64,000 nt of DNA from an uncultured Collinsella sp. (GCA_900540945.1 UQHQ01000002.1:1-64000), one strand, 5' to 3'; counted from the first letter of the stretch, positions 39,165 to 48,120 are shown. Translations and numbers: made by a program. Notes: generated from the letters alone by a model not told the origin.

Positions 39165-40208
39165 ATGTCGTTTGCCAAGTTCTTTAAAGACGCGCTGCTT
39201 CCCGTCGCCGTGTGGGCGTGCGGCGTGCTGCTGAGCTGCTTTGTGCTGACGGTCGCTGGTGCTTCGACATCTATCGTGGTCGTGGCGGTCGGCGTGTCCT
39301 TTATCTTTGGTATGCTCGGCATCGTGATCGAGTACGCGCGCCGTCGTCGTTTTCTGCGCCAGCTGGAGCGTGCGGCAGAGGAGCTCGAGAGTCCCGCATG
39401 GGTGCAGGAGATGGTGCAATGCCCGACCTATGCCGAGGGCGAGCTCGAGTACGAGGTCTTGCGCCGGGTGGGCAAAGCCGCCTGCGACGAGGTTGCCGAA
39501 GGCCGGCGTCAGACCGATGACTATCGCGACTATATCGAGAGCTGGGTCCACGAGGCTAAGCTGCCTCTGGCGGCGGCTCACCTGATTTTGGAAAACCTTG
39601 ATGGCAGCGAAGACGACCTGTCGCGTGTGGATGACCTGGGCCGCGAGCTGGCTCGCGTGGAGCGCTATATCGACCAGGCGCTGTACTACGCGCGCTCGGA
39701 AGTCGTGGAGCGCGACTACCTGATTCGCCGCTGGGGTCTCAAGACCTTGGTGACGGGCGCGATTAAAGCCAACGCGCGTGAGCTCATCGCGGCGCACGTG
39801 GCGCCGGTGTGCGGGAACCTCGACTTTGAGGTCTTTACCGACGAGAAGTGGCTCGAGTTTATTCTGGGCCAGCTTATTCAGAACAGTATTAAATATGCGC
39901 GCGAGGACGGCGCGAAGATCGTGTTTTCGGGCGCGTTGCTGGACGAGGGCCTGGCGAGCGAACGCATCGAGCTCACTGTCGCGGACAACGGCTGCGGCGT
40001 GAGCGCGGCCGACCTGCCGCGCGTGTTCGAGAAGGGCTTTACCGGCGACAACGGCCGCACCACCAAGCGCGCAACGGGCATCGGCCTCTACCTGGTGGCG
40101 CGCCTCTGCTCCAAGATGGGCATCGACGTCACCGCGGCATCCGAGCCCGGCAAAGGCTTTGTCGTCACGTTTGCCTTCTCGACCAACAAGTTTCAATACT
40201 TTGAGTAG
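39165..40208 (+). CDS. Intramembrane-sensing-type histidine kinase (BceS-like)
   Basis: A 347-residue kinase with two closely spaced membrane helices (about residues 11-30 and 38-57) and almost no outside loop, the layout of intramembrane-sensing kinases. The phosphoacceptor region is IESWVHEAKLPLAAAHLILE (His near residue 130), with the Glu-Ala-Lys-x-Pro pattern typical of this group. The ATPase core has NSIKYARED (N box), VADNGCGVSAADLPRVFEKG (G1 and F boxes) and TGIGLYLVARLC (G2). BceS-type kinases normally work with a BceAB-type ABC transporter as sensor; none lies here, so the signal source is unclear. Confidence 0.9.
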   Translation: MSFAKFFKDALLPVAVWACGVLLSCFVLTVAGASTSIVVVAVGVSFIFGMLGIVIEYARRRRFLRQLERAAEELESPAWVQEMVQCPTYAEGELEYEVLRRVGKAACDEVAEGRRQTDDYRDYIESWVHEAKLPLAAAHLILENLDGSEDDLSRVDDLGRELARVERYIDQALYYARSEVVERDYLIRRWGLKTLVTGAIKANARELIAAHVAPVCGNLDFEVFTDEKWLEFILGQLIQNSIKYAREDGAKIVFSGALLDEGLASERIELTVADNGCGVSAADLPRVFEKGFTGDNGRTTKRATGIGLYLVARLCSKMGIDVTAASEPGKGFVVTFAFSTNKFQYFE

Positions 40209-40250
40209 TCGTCGCGGTGTAACGTCCCGGAGCGTCATTCACGTTAAGAC

Positions 40251-40311
40251 AATTATCCCAAACGGGATAATTCCATCATGATGTGCTATGATTATCCCGT
40301 TTGGGATAATC
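40251..40311 (+). promoter_or_regulatory. hipBA promoter with two HipB-type operators
   Basis: Two perfect palindromes lie 39 bp apart, centre to centre: arms AATTATCCC/GGGATAATT around AAAC (40251-40272) and GATTATCCC/GGGATAATC around GTTT (40290-40311). Each contains TATCC-N6-GGATA, close to the known E. coli HipB box (TATCC-N8-GGATA). The second overlaps a TATGAT -10 box (40287-40292), so HipB-HipA binding would block its own promoter. Confidence 0.85.
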
Positions 40312-40324
40312 ATAGGGGATTAGC

Positions 40325-40570
40325 ATGCAAGACTGGAATGAGCGAACGATTTTTGACCCAGCTGAACTCGGTGCATATTTGCGTGAGCGCCGGAAGAAGC
40401 TCGGTTATACCCAACGCGATGTGGCTGATTTCAACCAGTGCAGTTTGCGCTTTGTGAGCGAGCTTGAGCGTGGAAAGGCGGGTGCCAATCTTCGCCAAAC
40501 CCTTCAAATCGCTAACAGCTTGGGGGTCGATTTGATCCTGAGGGAGAGGGGCGACGGCTCATGGCATTAA
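40325..40570 (+). CDS. hipB: HipB antitoxin, helix-turn-helix regulator
   Basis: An 81-residue Xre-family protein. The helix-turn-helix (about residues 15-70) runs AYLRERRKKLGYTQRDVADF, then CSLRFVSELERGKAGANLRQ, then a third helix TLQIANSLGVDLIL. As HipB it would neutralise the HipA kinase and repress the operon at the two operators directly upstream. GGGGATTAGC precedes the ATG. Its last codons overlap the start of hipA by ten bases. Confidence 0.9.
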   Translation: MQDWNERTIFDPAELGAYLRERRKKLGYTQRDVADFNQCSLRFVSELERGKAGANLRQTLQIANSLGVDLILRERGDGSWH

Positions 40571-41850
40571 AGGTTTATCGTGAGTATCGGGGAACGTTTG
40601 AGCTGGTCGGAGAATTTGAGAGGGCCGACCCCGTAAACGAGACGTTTGCATATGATGAGGGATATCTTGAACGCGACGATGCTGCCGCACTCTCAGCTTC
40701 TCTTCCCTTGCGACATGAGCCATATGCCAGCAATGAGTTTTCGGCCTTCTTTTCGGGCATGCTTCCCGAGGGCCCGGTTCGGCATGAGCTGTCGATGCGT
40801 TTTCAAATCCCCCAGTCAGACTATTTATCGATGCTCGAGCGTTTGGGCGATGAGTGCGTTGGTGCCTTGAGGTTTCTCGGCGATGAGAAATCGAGCTACG
40901 ATCCGGGCTATCGTCCTCTGCAAGACGAGGATTTTGAGGCACTTTCTAAGGCGGAAGTGTTTGAGATTGCAAATGATATGCAGGATTCGAGGCTGTCGTT
41001 GGCGGGCGCTCAGTCTAAAACCGGTTGGTTTTTACCGCGCGGTAAAGATGCAAAAAAGGCCGGGTCGGGGGATTGGATGCTGCCGCTCGGCTCTGCCCCC
41101 TCGACTCACATAGTCAAGATTGCTTCAACTAAACATCCGGATTTGCCGTTCAACGAATTAATTTGCATGACGGCAGCGTCTGCTGCTGGGCTTGAAATTG
41201 CCCGTTCAGAAGCTTCGGATACGATTCCTGGTGCGTTCTTTTCCGAGCGTTATGACAGAATCTGGAGCAATGAGCCGCCGTCGATGAGCGGATTCGATGT
41301 GCCTCTGAGGCTGCATCAGGAGGATTTTTGCCAAGCGGTTGGCTGGCCTTCGTATATGAAATACGAGACACGTCCCGATAGCTGCTATATGGCTCTTTGC
41401 GGCCGATTGATAAGAGAGCAATCGTCTAACGTAATTGCTGATACTCAAATGTTCGCTCGTCAGGTAATGGTCGATTATGCGTTGGGGAATTGCGACTCGC
41501 ATCTCAAGAACCATTCGTTTCTTTATAGTCCGAGTTGGCGGGAAAAGAGGTTGGCCCCTGCATACGATATTGTTTGCACGACGATAATGGGATACGACCA
41601 TAATCTTGGGATTGATATTGGGGATCACCGGGTGATCGATGGGGTGACTCCTGAAGATTTCGAATTCATGTCTCAAGATTTGCATCTGCCACTCAAGATG
41701 ATCAAGAACATCGCGGCGGAAGTGGCTGAAGAGGTGTCTGCCCAGCTTGCAGAACTTGCCTCTGCAACCGGAGATTTGGGTCGGGTCGCTCTGAAAATTC
41801 AGACGGATTCCGTTGAGAGAATGAGGGTTCTGGAGCAATTCTCAGCCTAA
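40561..41850 (+). CDS. hipA: HipA-family serine/threonine kinase toxin
   Basis: A 429-residue HipA protein. The N-terminal Couple_hipA-like region (1-105) is followed by the kinase core. Visible are the ATP-site LSLAGAQSKTGWFL (near residue 146), HIVKIAS with the nucleotide-binding Lys, FFSERYDRIW, RLHQEDFCQAVGWPS, the catalytic VDYALGNCDSHLKNHSFLY and the metal-binding APAYDIVCT. In E. coli HipA phosphorylates glutamyl-tRNA synthetase and causes growth arrest; target specificity here is unknown. AT-richer than its neighbours. A hairpin (41857-41883) follows before the convergent universal stress gene. Confidence 0.92.
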   Translation: MALKVYREYRGTFELVGEFERADPVNETFAYDEGYLERDDAAALSASLPLRHEPYASNEFSAFFSGMLPEGPVRHELSMRFQIPQSDYLSMLERLGDECVGALRFLGDEKSSYDPGYRPLQDEDFEALSKAEVFEIANDMQDSRLSLAGAQSKTGWFLPRGKDAKKAGSGDWMLPLGSAPSTHIVKIASTKHPDLPFNELICMTAASAAGLEIARSEASDTIPGAFFSERYDRIWSNEPPSMSGFDVPLRLHQEDFCQAVGWPSYMKYETRPDSCYMALCGRLIREQSSNVIADTQMFARQVMVDYALGNCDSHLKNHSFLYSPSWREKRLAPAYDIVCTTIMGYDHNLGIDIGDHRVIDGVTPEDFEFMSQDLHLPLKMIKNIAAEVAEEVSAQLAELASATGDLGRVALKIQTDSVERMRVLEQFSA

Positions 41851-41856
41851 AGCAAA

Positions 41857-41883
41857 GCGGGGCCACCGTAATGGTGGTCCCGC
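41857..41883. terminator. Hairpin between convergent hipA and universal stress genes
   Basis: GCGGGGCCACC pairs with GGTGGTCCCGC, followed by TCTT. The T tract is weak. Confidence 0.55.
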
Positions 41884-41940
41884 TCTTGGAAGACTTGGGC
41901 ACGTGGGCTTGCGCTCCGCGATGCGTTAGGCGTACGTTTG

Positions 41941-42378
41941 CTACTTCACGACCAAGATGTCGCAGTCGGTGTTGCGCAGCAGGAACGTCGAAATTGAACC
42001 CAGGAGTGCATACTTGATCGAGGACAGGCCACGAGCGCCGCAGAGCACCAGGTCGGGCTTGACCACGTCGAGCATCTCGTCTTTGAGCGTCTCGCGAATG
42101 CGGCCGGCGCGAATCATGACCTCGACCTCGGGAATGTCGGGATTGGCCTTGGCCTCTTCGAGCTGCTTGGCGATGGAGTTCTTAAATGCCTCCTCTAGGC
42201 CGTTGACCAGATCGACCGGATAGGAACCGGCGCTCTCGAGTGCCGTGGAATCGATAACGTGGCCGATAATCAGCTTGGCGCCGTTGTTCGCGGCGACCTT
42301 GATGGCGCGTGCGAGCACAAAATCCTGCTGCTCAGTACCGTCGAGTGAAACAAATACCTTGGTGTAGCCCTCGTTCAT
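41941..42378 (-). CDS. Universal stress protein, UspA family
   Basis: A 145-residue UspA-fold protein. It begins YTKVFVSLDGTEQQDFVLAR and ends with the ATP-binding loop LVLCGARGLSSIKYALLGSI followed by LLRNTDCDILVVK, matching G-x2-G-x9-G(S/T). The ATP-binding loop is intact though the small residues differ slightly. Proteins of this family bind ATP and help cells survive starvation or oxidative stress. GAAACC-AAGGAGGA precedes the start codon. It stands alone, convergent with hipA. Confidence 0.9.
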   Translation of the reverse strand: MNEGYTKVFVSLDGTEQQDFVLARAIKVAANNGAKLIIGHVIDSTALESAGSYPVDLVNGLEEAFKNSIAKQLEEAKANPDIPEVEVMIRAGRIRETLKDEMLDVVKPDLVLCGARGLSSIKYALLGSISTFLLRNTDCDILVVK

Positions 42379-42625
42379 GGTTTCCTCCTTGGTCTATCGC
42401 ACGGGCGTGGGGCTCGTGCATCGGGCGGGCGCGGATGCGTGGCCGCCGGACACTTTATCTTGTTGCAGTTATACCCAAGGATTTGGGTTTGACCGCTCGC
42501 AATTCTGTGAACGGGCGAGTTTTTTGGTAAGGGTGGGCGCGGTCGCGGCCGAACGGTTGATAATGGGACATCGCCCGCAACCGTCCGCAGAACAATATCG
42601 GCGGGTGTCTAACGAGGGGGTCCCT

Positions 42626-43600
42626 TTGGATATCATTGAGCTTCTAAAATCTGCCTTCATGGGCCTGGTCGAGGGCATCACCGAATGGCTGCCTGTTTCG
42701 TCGACCGGTCACATGATCTTGGTGGACGAGTTCGTCAAGATGAACGTGAGCGAGACGTTCTGGAATATGTTCCTGGTCGTGATTCAGCTTGGCGCCATTT
42801 TGGCCGTCTGCGTCCTGTTCTTTTACGACCTCAACCCGTTTTCTCCCAGCAAAGGCAAGGAGGGTCGTCGCGACACCTGGGTGCTGTGGGGCAAGATTGT
42901 GCTCGGCTGCATTCCCGCCGCGGCGATCGGTCTGCCGCTTAACGACTGGATGGAGGAGCATTTCTACAATGCTCCCGTCGTGGCGCTGGCGCTCATTGTG
43001 TACGGCGTGCTGTTTATCGTGATCGAGAACTGGCGCGCGAACAAGCGCGACCAGGCCGCTCTTGCCGGTTCGTTTGGTTCGCGTGCCGTGGTGGCGGGCG
43101 GACGCCCCGCTGGTGCGCATTTTGCCACTCCCGCTGCGGCTGCCGCTTCAGACGATGACGATAACCTGGACTTTGGCTCCATCACTACGCTCGAGGATCT
43201 GAGCTGGAAGACCGCGCTGGGTATCGGTTGCTTCCAGGTGCTTTCGCTGATTCCGGGCACATCGCGCTCCGGCTCCACGATCATCGGCGGCCTGCTGCTG
43301 GGCTGCACGCGCTCGGTGGCGTCTAAGTTCACGTTCTTCCTGGCTATTCCCGTTATGTTTGGCGCGAGCGCGCTCAAGCTGGTCAAGTACTTTATTAAGG
43401 GCGGCACGTTCGGCACCAACGAAATCGCCATCCTGGGCGTGGGCTGCGTCGTCGCCTTTGTGGTGTCGCTCATTGCCATCAAGTGGCTTATGGGCTTCGT
43501 GCGCCGTCACGACTTTAAGTGCTTCGGCGTCTACCGCATCATCCTGGGCATCGTGGTGCTCGCGTACTTCTTTGTCCTGGAGCCTATGCTCGGCCTGTAA
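42626..43600 (+). CDS. uppP: Undecaprenyl-diphosphatase (UppP/BacA)
   Basis: A 324-residue integral membrane enzyme that recycles undecaprenyl pyrophosphate to the monophosphate for cell-wall synthesis, also conferring bacitracin tolerance. Signatures: the first active-site segment LVEGITEWLPVSSTGHM (near residues 14-30) and the second IPGTSRSGSTIIGGLLLGC (near 210-230). An insert of about 50 residues rich in Ala, Gly and Asp separates the halves and makes the protein longer than the usual ~270. I chose TTG 42626 because GAGGGGGT precedes it and the protein then starts at the family's usual place; the frame is open much further up. A terminator follows. Confidence 0.9.
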   Translation: MDIIELLKSAFMGLVEGITEWLPVSSTGHMILVDEFVKMNVSETFWNMFLVVIQLGAILAVCVLFFYDLNPFSPSKGKEGRRDTWVLWGKIVLGCIPAAAIGLPLNDWMEEHFYNAPVVALALIVYGVLFIVIENWRANKRDQAALAGSFGSRAVVAGGRPAGAHFATPAAAAASDDDDNLDFGSITTLEDLSWKTALGIGCFQVLSLIPGTSRSGSTIIGGLLLGCTRSVASKFTFFLAIPVMFGASALKLVKYFIKGGTFGTNEIAILGVGCVVAFVVSLIAIKWLMGFVRRHDFKCFGVYRIILGIVVLAYFFVLEPMLGL

Positions 43601-43931
43601 CTTGGTCGACGCTGCGCGGCGGCCGGGGCGACAACTTGTCATTCAAAGGGGGCGGCATGACCAGAAGGTCTATGCCGCCCCTTTTCATGCCAATTTGTTC
43701 GCCCTGGCCACCGCTCGCTGCTGCTGCCATGACATCGGCGGTTTCGTGATTGTCAATTGATTGGTGCAGACCAACCTGACCCCATTGCGCCAAATTCGCT
43801 GGGGCGGCCTGACGGTGACGCACGGAGTCGTGGTGTGATTTGCGTCGGTGTCCGCGCGGCTCGGTATACTGGTACGGCTCAAACTATGGCGCCGCCCGCA
43901 GGCGCGCCGTCCGTCAGATGAGGAGTCGCCC
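43601..43931. other. Spacer between uppP and pcrA with terminator and promoter
   Basis: The 331 bp hold the terminator at 43645-43685, a dispersed-type stretch GGTGCAGACCAACCTGACCCC-like near 43764 (also at 54012), and a promoter candidate: TTGCGT (43840-43845), 19-bp spacer, TATACT (43865-43870). No gene is supported. Confidence 0.5.
43645..43685 (+). terminator. Rho-independent terminator after uppP
   Basis: AAAGGGGGCGGCATGACC pairs imperfectly with GGTCTATGCCGCCCCTTT around AGAA, then runs into T. Confidence 0.85.
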
Positions 43932-46832
43932 ATGACCCAGCCCTTGCCCTGGGAAAAGAACGCCGCGGTATCCGTGCCGCCCGCGCCGGAACCCGTGCCG
44001 CTCGATGCATACACCGCTCCTGCTGCGCCGGAGCCCGAGCTCGTCCCGCTCGACATTTACGACGCTCCCGCGCCGGCGCCCAAGCCCGCCAAGCCGCTCG
44101 TCGACATTGACAGCCTCAATCCCGCCCAGCGCGAGGCTGTCCTGTCCACCGAGGGCCCGTTGCTGGTGCTCGCCGGCGCCGGCTCGGGCAAGACCCGCGT
44201 CTTGACCTTCCGCATCGCACATATGCTCGGCGACCTGGGTGTTAAACCTTGGCAGGTTCTTGCCATCACGTTTACCAACAAGGCCGCGGCAGAGATGCGC
44301 GAGCGTCTGGCGGCACTCATTCCCAGCGGCACCCGTGGCATGTGGGTGTGCACCTTCCATGCCATGTGCGTGCGCATGCTGCGCGAGGACGCCGACCTGT
44401 TGGGCTACACCGGTCAGTTCACCATCTACGATGACGATGACTCAAAGCGCATGGTGCGCGACATTATGCAGGCGCTCGGCATCGAGCAAAAGCAGTTCCC
44501 CATCAACATGATCCGCAGCAAGATTAGCTCGGCCAAAAACGCCATGATCGGCCCCGAGGACATGCTCAAATCCGCCGACAGCCCCAATGACAAAAAGGCC
44601 GCGCAAGTCTACCTGGAGCTGGAGCGCCGCCTGCGCGCCGCCAACGCGATGGACTTCGACGACCTGCTCGTGCGCACGCTCGAGCTGCTGCGCACCCGCC
44701 CCGAGGTGCTCGACAAGTATCAGGAGCGCTTCCGCTACATTAGCGTCGACGAGTATCAGGACACCAACCACGTCCAGTACGAGATCGCCAACCTGCTGGC
44801 CGCCAAGTACCAAAACCTCATGGTCGTGGGCGACGACGATCAGTCCATTTATAGCTGGCGTGGCGCCGACATCACCAATATCCTGGACTTTGAGAAGGAC
44901 TTTAAAGACTGCAAGACCGTCAAGCTGGAGCAGAACTACCGCTCTACGGGTCATATCCTGAACGCCGCCAACGCCGTGGTACGTCACAACTCGCAGCGCA
45001 AGGACAAGCGCCTGTTTACGGCCGAGGGCGACGGCGAGAAGATCCAGGCCTTCCAGGCAAGCGATGAGCGCGACGAGGGTCGCTGGATTGCCGGCGAGAT
45101 CGAAAAGCTGCATGCCAAGGGCACGAGTTACGACGACATCGCCGTGTTCTACCGCACCAACGCCCAGTCGCGTATTCTCGAAGATATGTTTCTGCGCGCG
45201 GGCGTGCCCTACAAGATCGTGGGCGGCACGCGATTCTTCGACCGTGCCGAGATCCGCGACGTCATGGCCTACCTTAAGATGATCGTGAACCCGGCCGACG
45301 AGATGAGCGTCAAGCGCGTCATCAACACGCCGCGCCGCGGCATCGGCTCCACCTCGATCCAAAAGATCGAGCAGCTGGCGCGCGACAACCGTTGCTCGTT
45401 CTTCCAGGCTTGCGAGATCGCGTGCGCCGAGACGGGCATGTTTAGTGCCAAGGTGCGCAACGGCCTGTCGAGCTTTGTGTCGCTGGTGCGCGAGGGCCGC
45501 CGCATGGACGGCGAGCTCAAGGACGTTGTCGAGATGATCGTCGATAAGACGGGCTTGCTGCAGGCGTTTCGCGCCGAGGGCACCATGGAGTCCGAGAGCC
45601 GCGCCGAGAACATTCAGGAATTCCTGGGCGTCGCCGCCGAATTTGAGGAGACGCACGAGGATATCGAGGGTACGCTCGAGAGCTTGGAAGAGCTGCGCGC
45701 AGCCGGCGTTGCCGACGTGCCTGCCGAGCCTGAGTCCGAGCCCGTTGTGGTGAGCGCGCCTGCGCCCGAACCGGGGCCATCTGCCCCGGCATCCTCGTTT
45801 GAGGCGCTCGTCGGCGCGCGCGATGCCGCAGGTTCCAATCCGCTCGATAGCCTAGCCGCCCCGGCGCTCTCGCCGCAGGATGCCCTGGCCGCCGCCATCG
45901 CGGGCAACGCGTATGCCGCGCCGACGGGGATGCCGGCGGGTGCCGTGCATGCCGACGAGATTGAGCGCACCTATGGTCCGCTCACCTGTAAGGCGCTACC
46001 GGCACTCATGGAGTGGCTGGCCCTGCGCTCCGACTTGGATTCCCTGGCCGGCGAGACGCATGCCATTACCATGATGACCATCCACTCCGCCAAGGGCCTG
46101 GAGTTCCCGGCGGTGTTCGTGGCCGGCATGGAGGAGGGCATCTTCCCGCACGTGCACGACTTTGGCGGCAGCGATGACCCGGGTAAGCTCGAGGAGGAGC
46201 GTCGCCTGGCCTACGTCGCCATCACGCGTGCCCGTAAGCGCCTGTTCCTGACCTATGCGGCCACGCGTCGCACCTACGGCTCGACCTCTGCCAACCCGCG
46301 CTCGCGCTTCCTCAACGAGATTCCGTTTGAGGATATCGAGTTTAGCGGTATCGGTTCTGCCGGTTTTGAAGGCACGGGTTGGGAGAAGCGCGGCGACCGT
46401 CACGGCACCTTTGGCTCGGGCATGGGTTCGGATATGTACGGCGGCAAGGTATTTGGTTCGCATACGCGCTCGACTGGCGGTTCCGGTTCGCGCGGCGGAT
46501 CGAGCTTTGACGATTTCTTTGGTGGCAGCAGCTACGGGACCGAGCGCCATCGTGGGGTCTCGCCCGACGCTGGCCGTGTTGCCTCGACCTTTGGCTCGGG
46601 CGCACCGCGAGCCAAAAAGCCCTCGTCCAAGGTGTCCCCGACGGTGGAGCGCAAGGTTGATCGCGCCAGCGCATCGCAGGACTTTGCCGCAGGCGATACC
46701 GTGAGCCACAAGACCTTTGGCACGGGTACCGTGATCTCGGTCGCCGGAGACATGATCGAGGTTCAATTCGAAAAGACCGGTCAGACCAAAAAGCTGATGA
46801 AGGGCTTCGCGCCGATCGTCAAGCTGTCGTGA
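43932..46832 (+). CDS. pcrA: ATP-dependent DNA helicase PcrA/UvrD
   Basis: A 966-residue superfamily 1A helicase for DNA repair and removal of proteins from DNA. Motifs in order: Q motif LNPAQREAV (near 62), Walker A AGAGSGKT (near 80), TFTNKAAAEMRERL, DEYQDTNHVQYEI (motif II), GDDDQSIYSWRGAD (motif III), LEQNYRS (motif IV), MTIHSAKGLEFPAVFV (motif V, near 712) and LAYVAITRARKRL (motif VI). It has two extras: a Pro/Ala/Glu-rich N-terminus of about 55 residues, and an Ala/Pro/Glu-rich insert (about 590-680) in domain 2B, so it exceeds the usual ~730-830. GATGAGGAG precedes the ATG. Confidence 0.95.
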   Translation: MTQPLPWEKNAAVSVPPAPEPVPLDAYTAPAAPEPELVPLDIYDAPAPAPKPAKPLVDIDSLNPAQREAVLSTEGPLLVLAGAGSGKTRVLTFRIAHMLGDLGVKPWQVLAITFTNKAAAEMRERLAALIPSGTRGMWVCTFHAMCVRMLREDADLLGYTGQFTIYDDDDSKRMVRDIMQALGIEQKQFPINMIRSKISSAKNAMIGPEDMLKSADSPNDKKAAQVYLELERRLRAANAMDFDDLLVRTLELLRTRPEVLDKYQERFRYISVDEYQDTNHVQYEIANLLAAKYQNLMVVGDDDQSIYSWRGADITNILDFEKDFKDCKTVKLEQNYRSTGHILNAANAVVRHNSQRKDKRLFTAEGDGEKIQAFQASDERDEGRWIAGEIEKLHAKGTSYDDIAVFYRTNAQSRILEDMFLRAGVPYKIVGGTRFFDRAEIRDVMAYLKMIVNPADEMSVKRVINTPRRGIGSTSIQKIEQLARDNRCSFFQACEIACAETGMFSAKVRNGLSSFVSLVREGRRMDGELKDVVEMIVDKTGLLQAFRAEGTMESESRAENIQEFLGVAAEFEETHEDIEGTLESLEELRAAGVADVPAEPESEPVVVSAPAPEPGPSAPASSFEALVGARDAAGSNPLDSLAAPALSPQDALAAAIAGNAYAAPTGMPAGAVHADEIERTYGPLTCKALPALMEWLALRSDLDSLAGETHAITMMTIHSAKGLEFPAVFVAGMEEGIFPHVHDFGGSDDPGKLEEERRLAYVAITRARKRLFLTYAATRRTYGSTSANPRSRFLNEIPFEDIEFSGIGSAGFEGTGWEKRGDRHGTFGSGMGSDMYGGKVFGSHTRSTGGSGSRGGSSFDDFFGGSSYGTERHRGVSPDAGRVASTFGSGAPRAKKPSSKVSPTVERKVDRASASQDFAAGDTVSHKTFGTGTVISVAGDMIEVQFEKTGQTKKLMKGFAPIVKLS

Positions 46833-46840
46833 TCCTGGCG

Positions 46841-46968
46841 GACCTGGGCGGGCGTATAGGGCAACATCGCCTGCTCGGGCAGTCCTGCGCAAGACGGAGA
46901 GCACATTAAGTGCTCTCCTTTGCGTGCGGAACTCGCGATCGATGTTGCCCTATACGCCCGCCCAGGTC
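46841..46968. repeat. Long hairpin element after pcrA
   Basis: A 128-bp element whose outer 29 bases at each end are perfectly inverted (starting GACCTGGGCGGGCGTATAGG, ending CCTATACGCCCGCCCAGGTC), with a looser middle and an apical stem GGAGAGCAC/GTGCTCTCC. It starts eight bases after the pcrA stop. Confidence 0.85.
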
Positions 46969-47052
46969 CTTGGGTAACGGTGCTTGCGAACGTTGCTCTG
47001 CTCGTTCGCTTTTTGATCTGGAGAGCCGGGTGGGCTGATAAATAGATATGGC

Positions 47053-47090
47053 AAGGGGCTCTCCCGCACATGGACGGGAGAGCCCCTTGT
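47053..47090. terminator. Bidirectional hairpin after manA
   Basis: CAAGGGGCTCTCCCG pairs perfectly with CGGGAGAGCCCCTTG around an eight-base loop. It lies downstream of manA on the minus strand and could also stop leftover pcrA transcripts. Confidence 0.7.
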
Positions 47091-47113
47091 TGCGTTTGGG
47101 TTGTTGGTGCGAC

Positions 47114-48046
47114 CTACAGGTGGCTGATGATCAGTTCCATCTTGCCTTCGAGGTCGATGGAGCTGACGGTGCTCGGGGCCAGCAGGTGGCTTCCCTTGTG
47201 GACGGGGTCGCCGCAGACGGTGCCTTCGCCGTCGATGACCGACAGGCACATGAAGGGCCAGCGCTGGTCGAGGGTCTTGCTGCCGTTGACGCGCACGCGA
47301 TCGACGGTGTAGCAGGGGTTGGACTCGAGCTCGGTCACGCCGTCCACCTCGGGCGCGGTCACCGTGCCGTCGGTCGGAGCCTGAGCATCAAAGTCGATGC
47401 AGTCGAGGCTCTGCTCAATGTGCAGCGGGCGCAGGTTGCCGTCAGTGCCGGGACGGTCGTAGTCGTACAGACGATACGTCACGTCGCTCGACTGCTGCGT
47501 CTCCAAAATGAGCGTGCCGGTCTTGATGGCGTGCACGGTACCGGAATCAATCTGGAAAAAGTCGCCCTTGTGAATCGGCAACACGTTGAGCATGTCGTCC
47601 CAACGTCCTTCCTCGATCATTTGTGCGGCCTCGGCGCGGTCCTTGGCACGCTGGCCGACGATGATCGTGGCGTCGGGCTCGCAGTCCAGCACATACCAAC
47701 ACTCGGTTTTGCCCAGGCTACCGTTCTCGTGCTCGGCAGCGTACTCGTCGTTGGGATGAATCTGGATCGAAAGGTCGTCCTTGGCGTCCAGAATCTTAAT
47801 GAGCAGCGGGAACTCCTTGCCCTCGCAGTTGCCAAAGAGCTCGCGATGCTCGGCCCACAGCCACGACAGCGTGTGGCCGGCATACGGGCCCTCCGCAATC
47901 TGGCAGTCGCCGTTGGGGTGGGCCGAGATGGCCCAGCACTCACCGATGGGGCCATCGGGAATGTCGTAGCCAAATACGGTTTCGAGCTGGCGACCGCCCC
48001 AGATCTTCTCGTGGAAGATCGGCGTCAGCTTAATCAAATCGGACAT
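47114..48046 (-). CDS. manA: Mannose-6-phosphate isomerase, class I
   Basis: A 310-residue type I phosphomannose isomerase linking mannose-6-phosphate and fructose-6-phosphate. The cupin metal site shows in IQIHPNDEYA (near residue 94), TECWYVLD and DSGTVHAIKTGTLILETQQS (near 170), plus YRLYDYDR. The short length fits the Bacillus-type enzyme rather than the longer E. coli form. I chose the ATG at 48046, whose GGGGG lies at good spacing; another ATG two codons upstream is too close to that site. It follows the GntR gene on the same strand 75 bp downstream, so it may be part of the same transcript. Confidence 0.93.
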   Translation of the reverse strand: MSDLIKLTPIFHEKIWGGRQLETVFGYDIPDGPIGECWAISAHPNGDCQIAEGPYAGHTLSWLWAEHRELFGNCEGKEFPLLIKILDAKDDLSIQIHPNDEYAAEHENGSLGKTECWYVLDCEPDATIIVGQRAKDRAEAAQMIEEGRWDDMLNVLPIHKGDFFQIDSGTVHAIKTGTLILETQQSSDVTYRLYDYDRPGTDGNLRPLHIEQSLDCIDFDAQAPTDGTVTAPEVDGVTELESNPCYTVDRVRVNGSKTLDQRWPFMCLSVIDGEGTVCGDPVHKGSHLLAPSTVSSIDLEGKMELIISHL

Positions 48047-48120
48047 GTTCATACCCCCATTGTGTTGCGCGGGCGCTGCACAAAACAGCTCAAAGCGAGC
48101 GCCCGGATGACTACAAAAAC

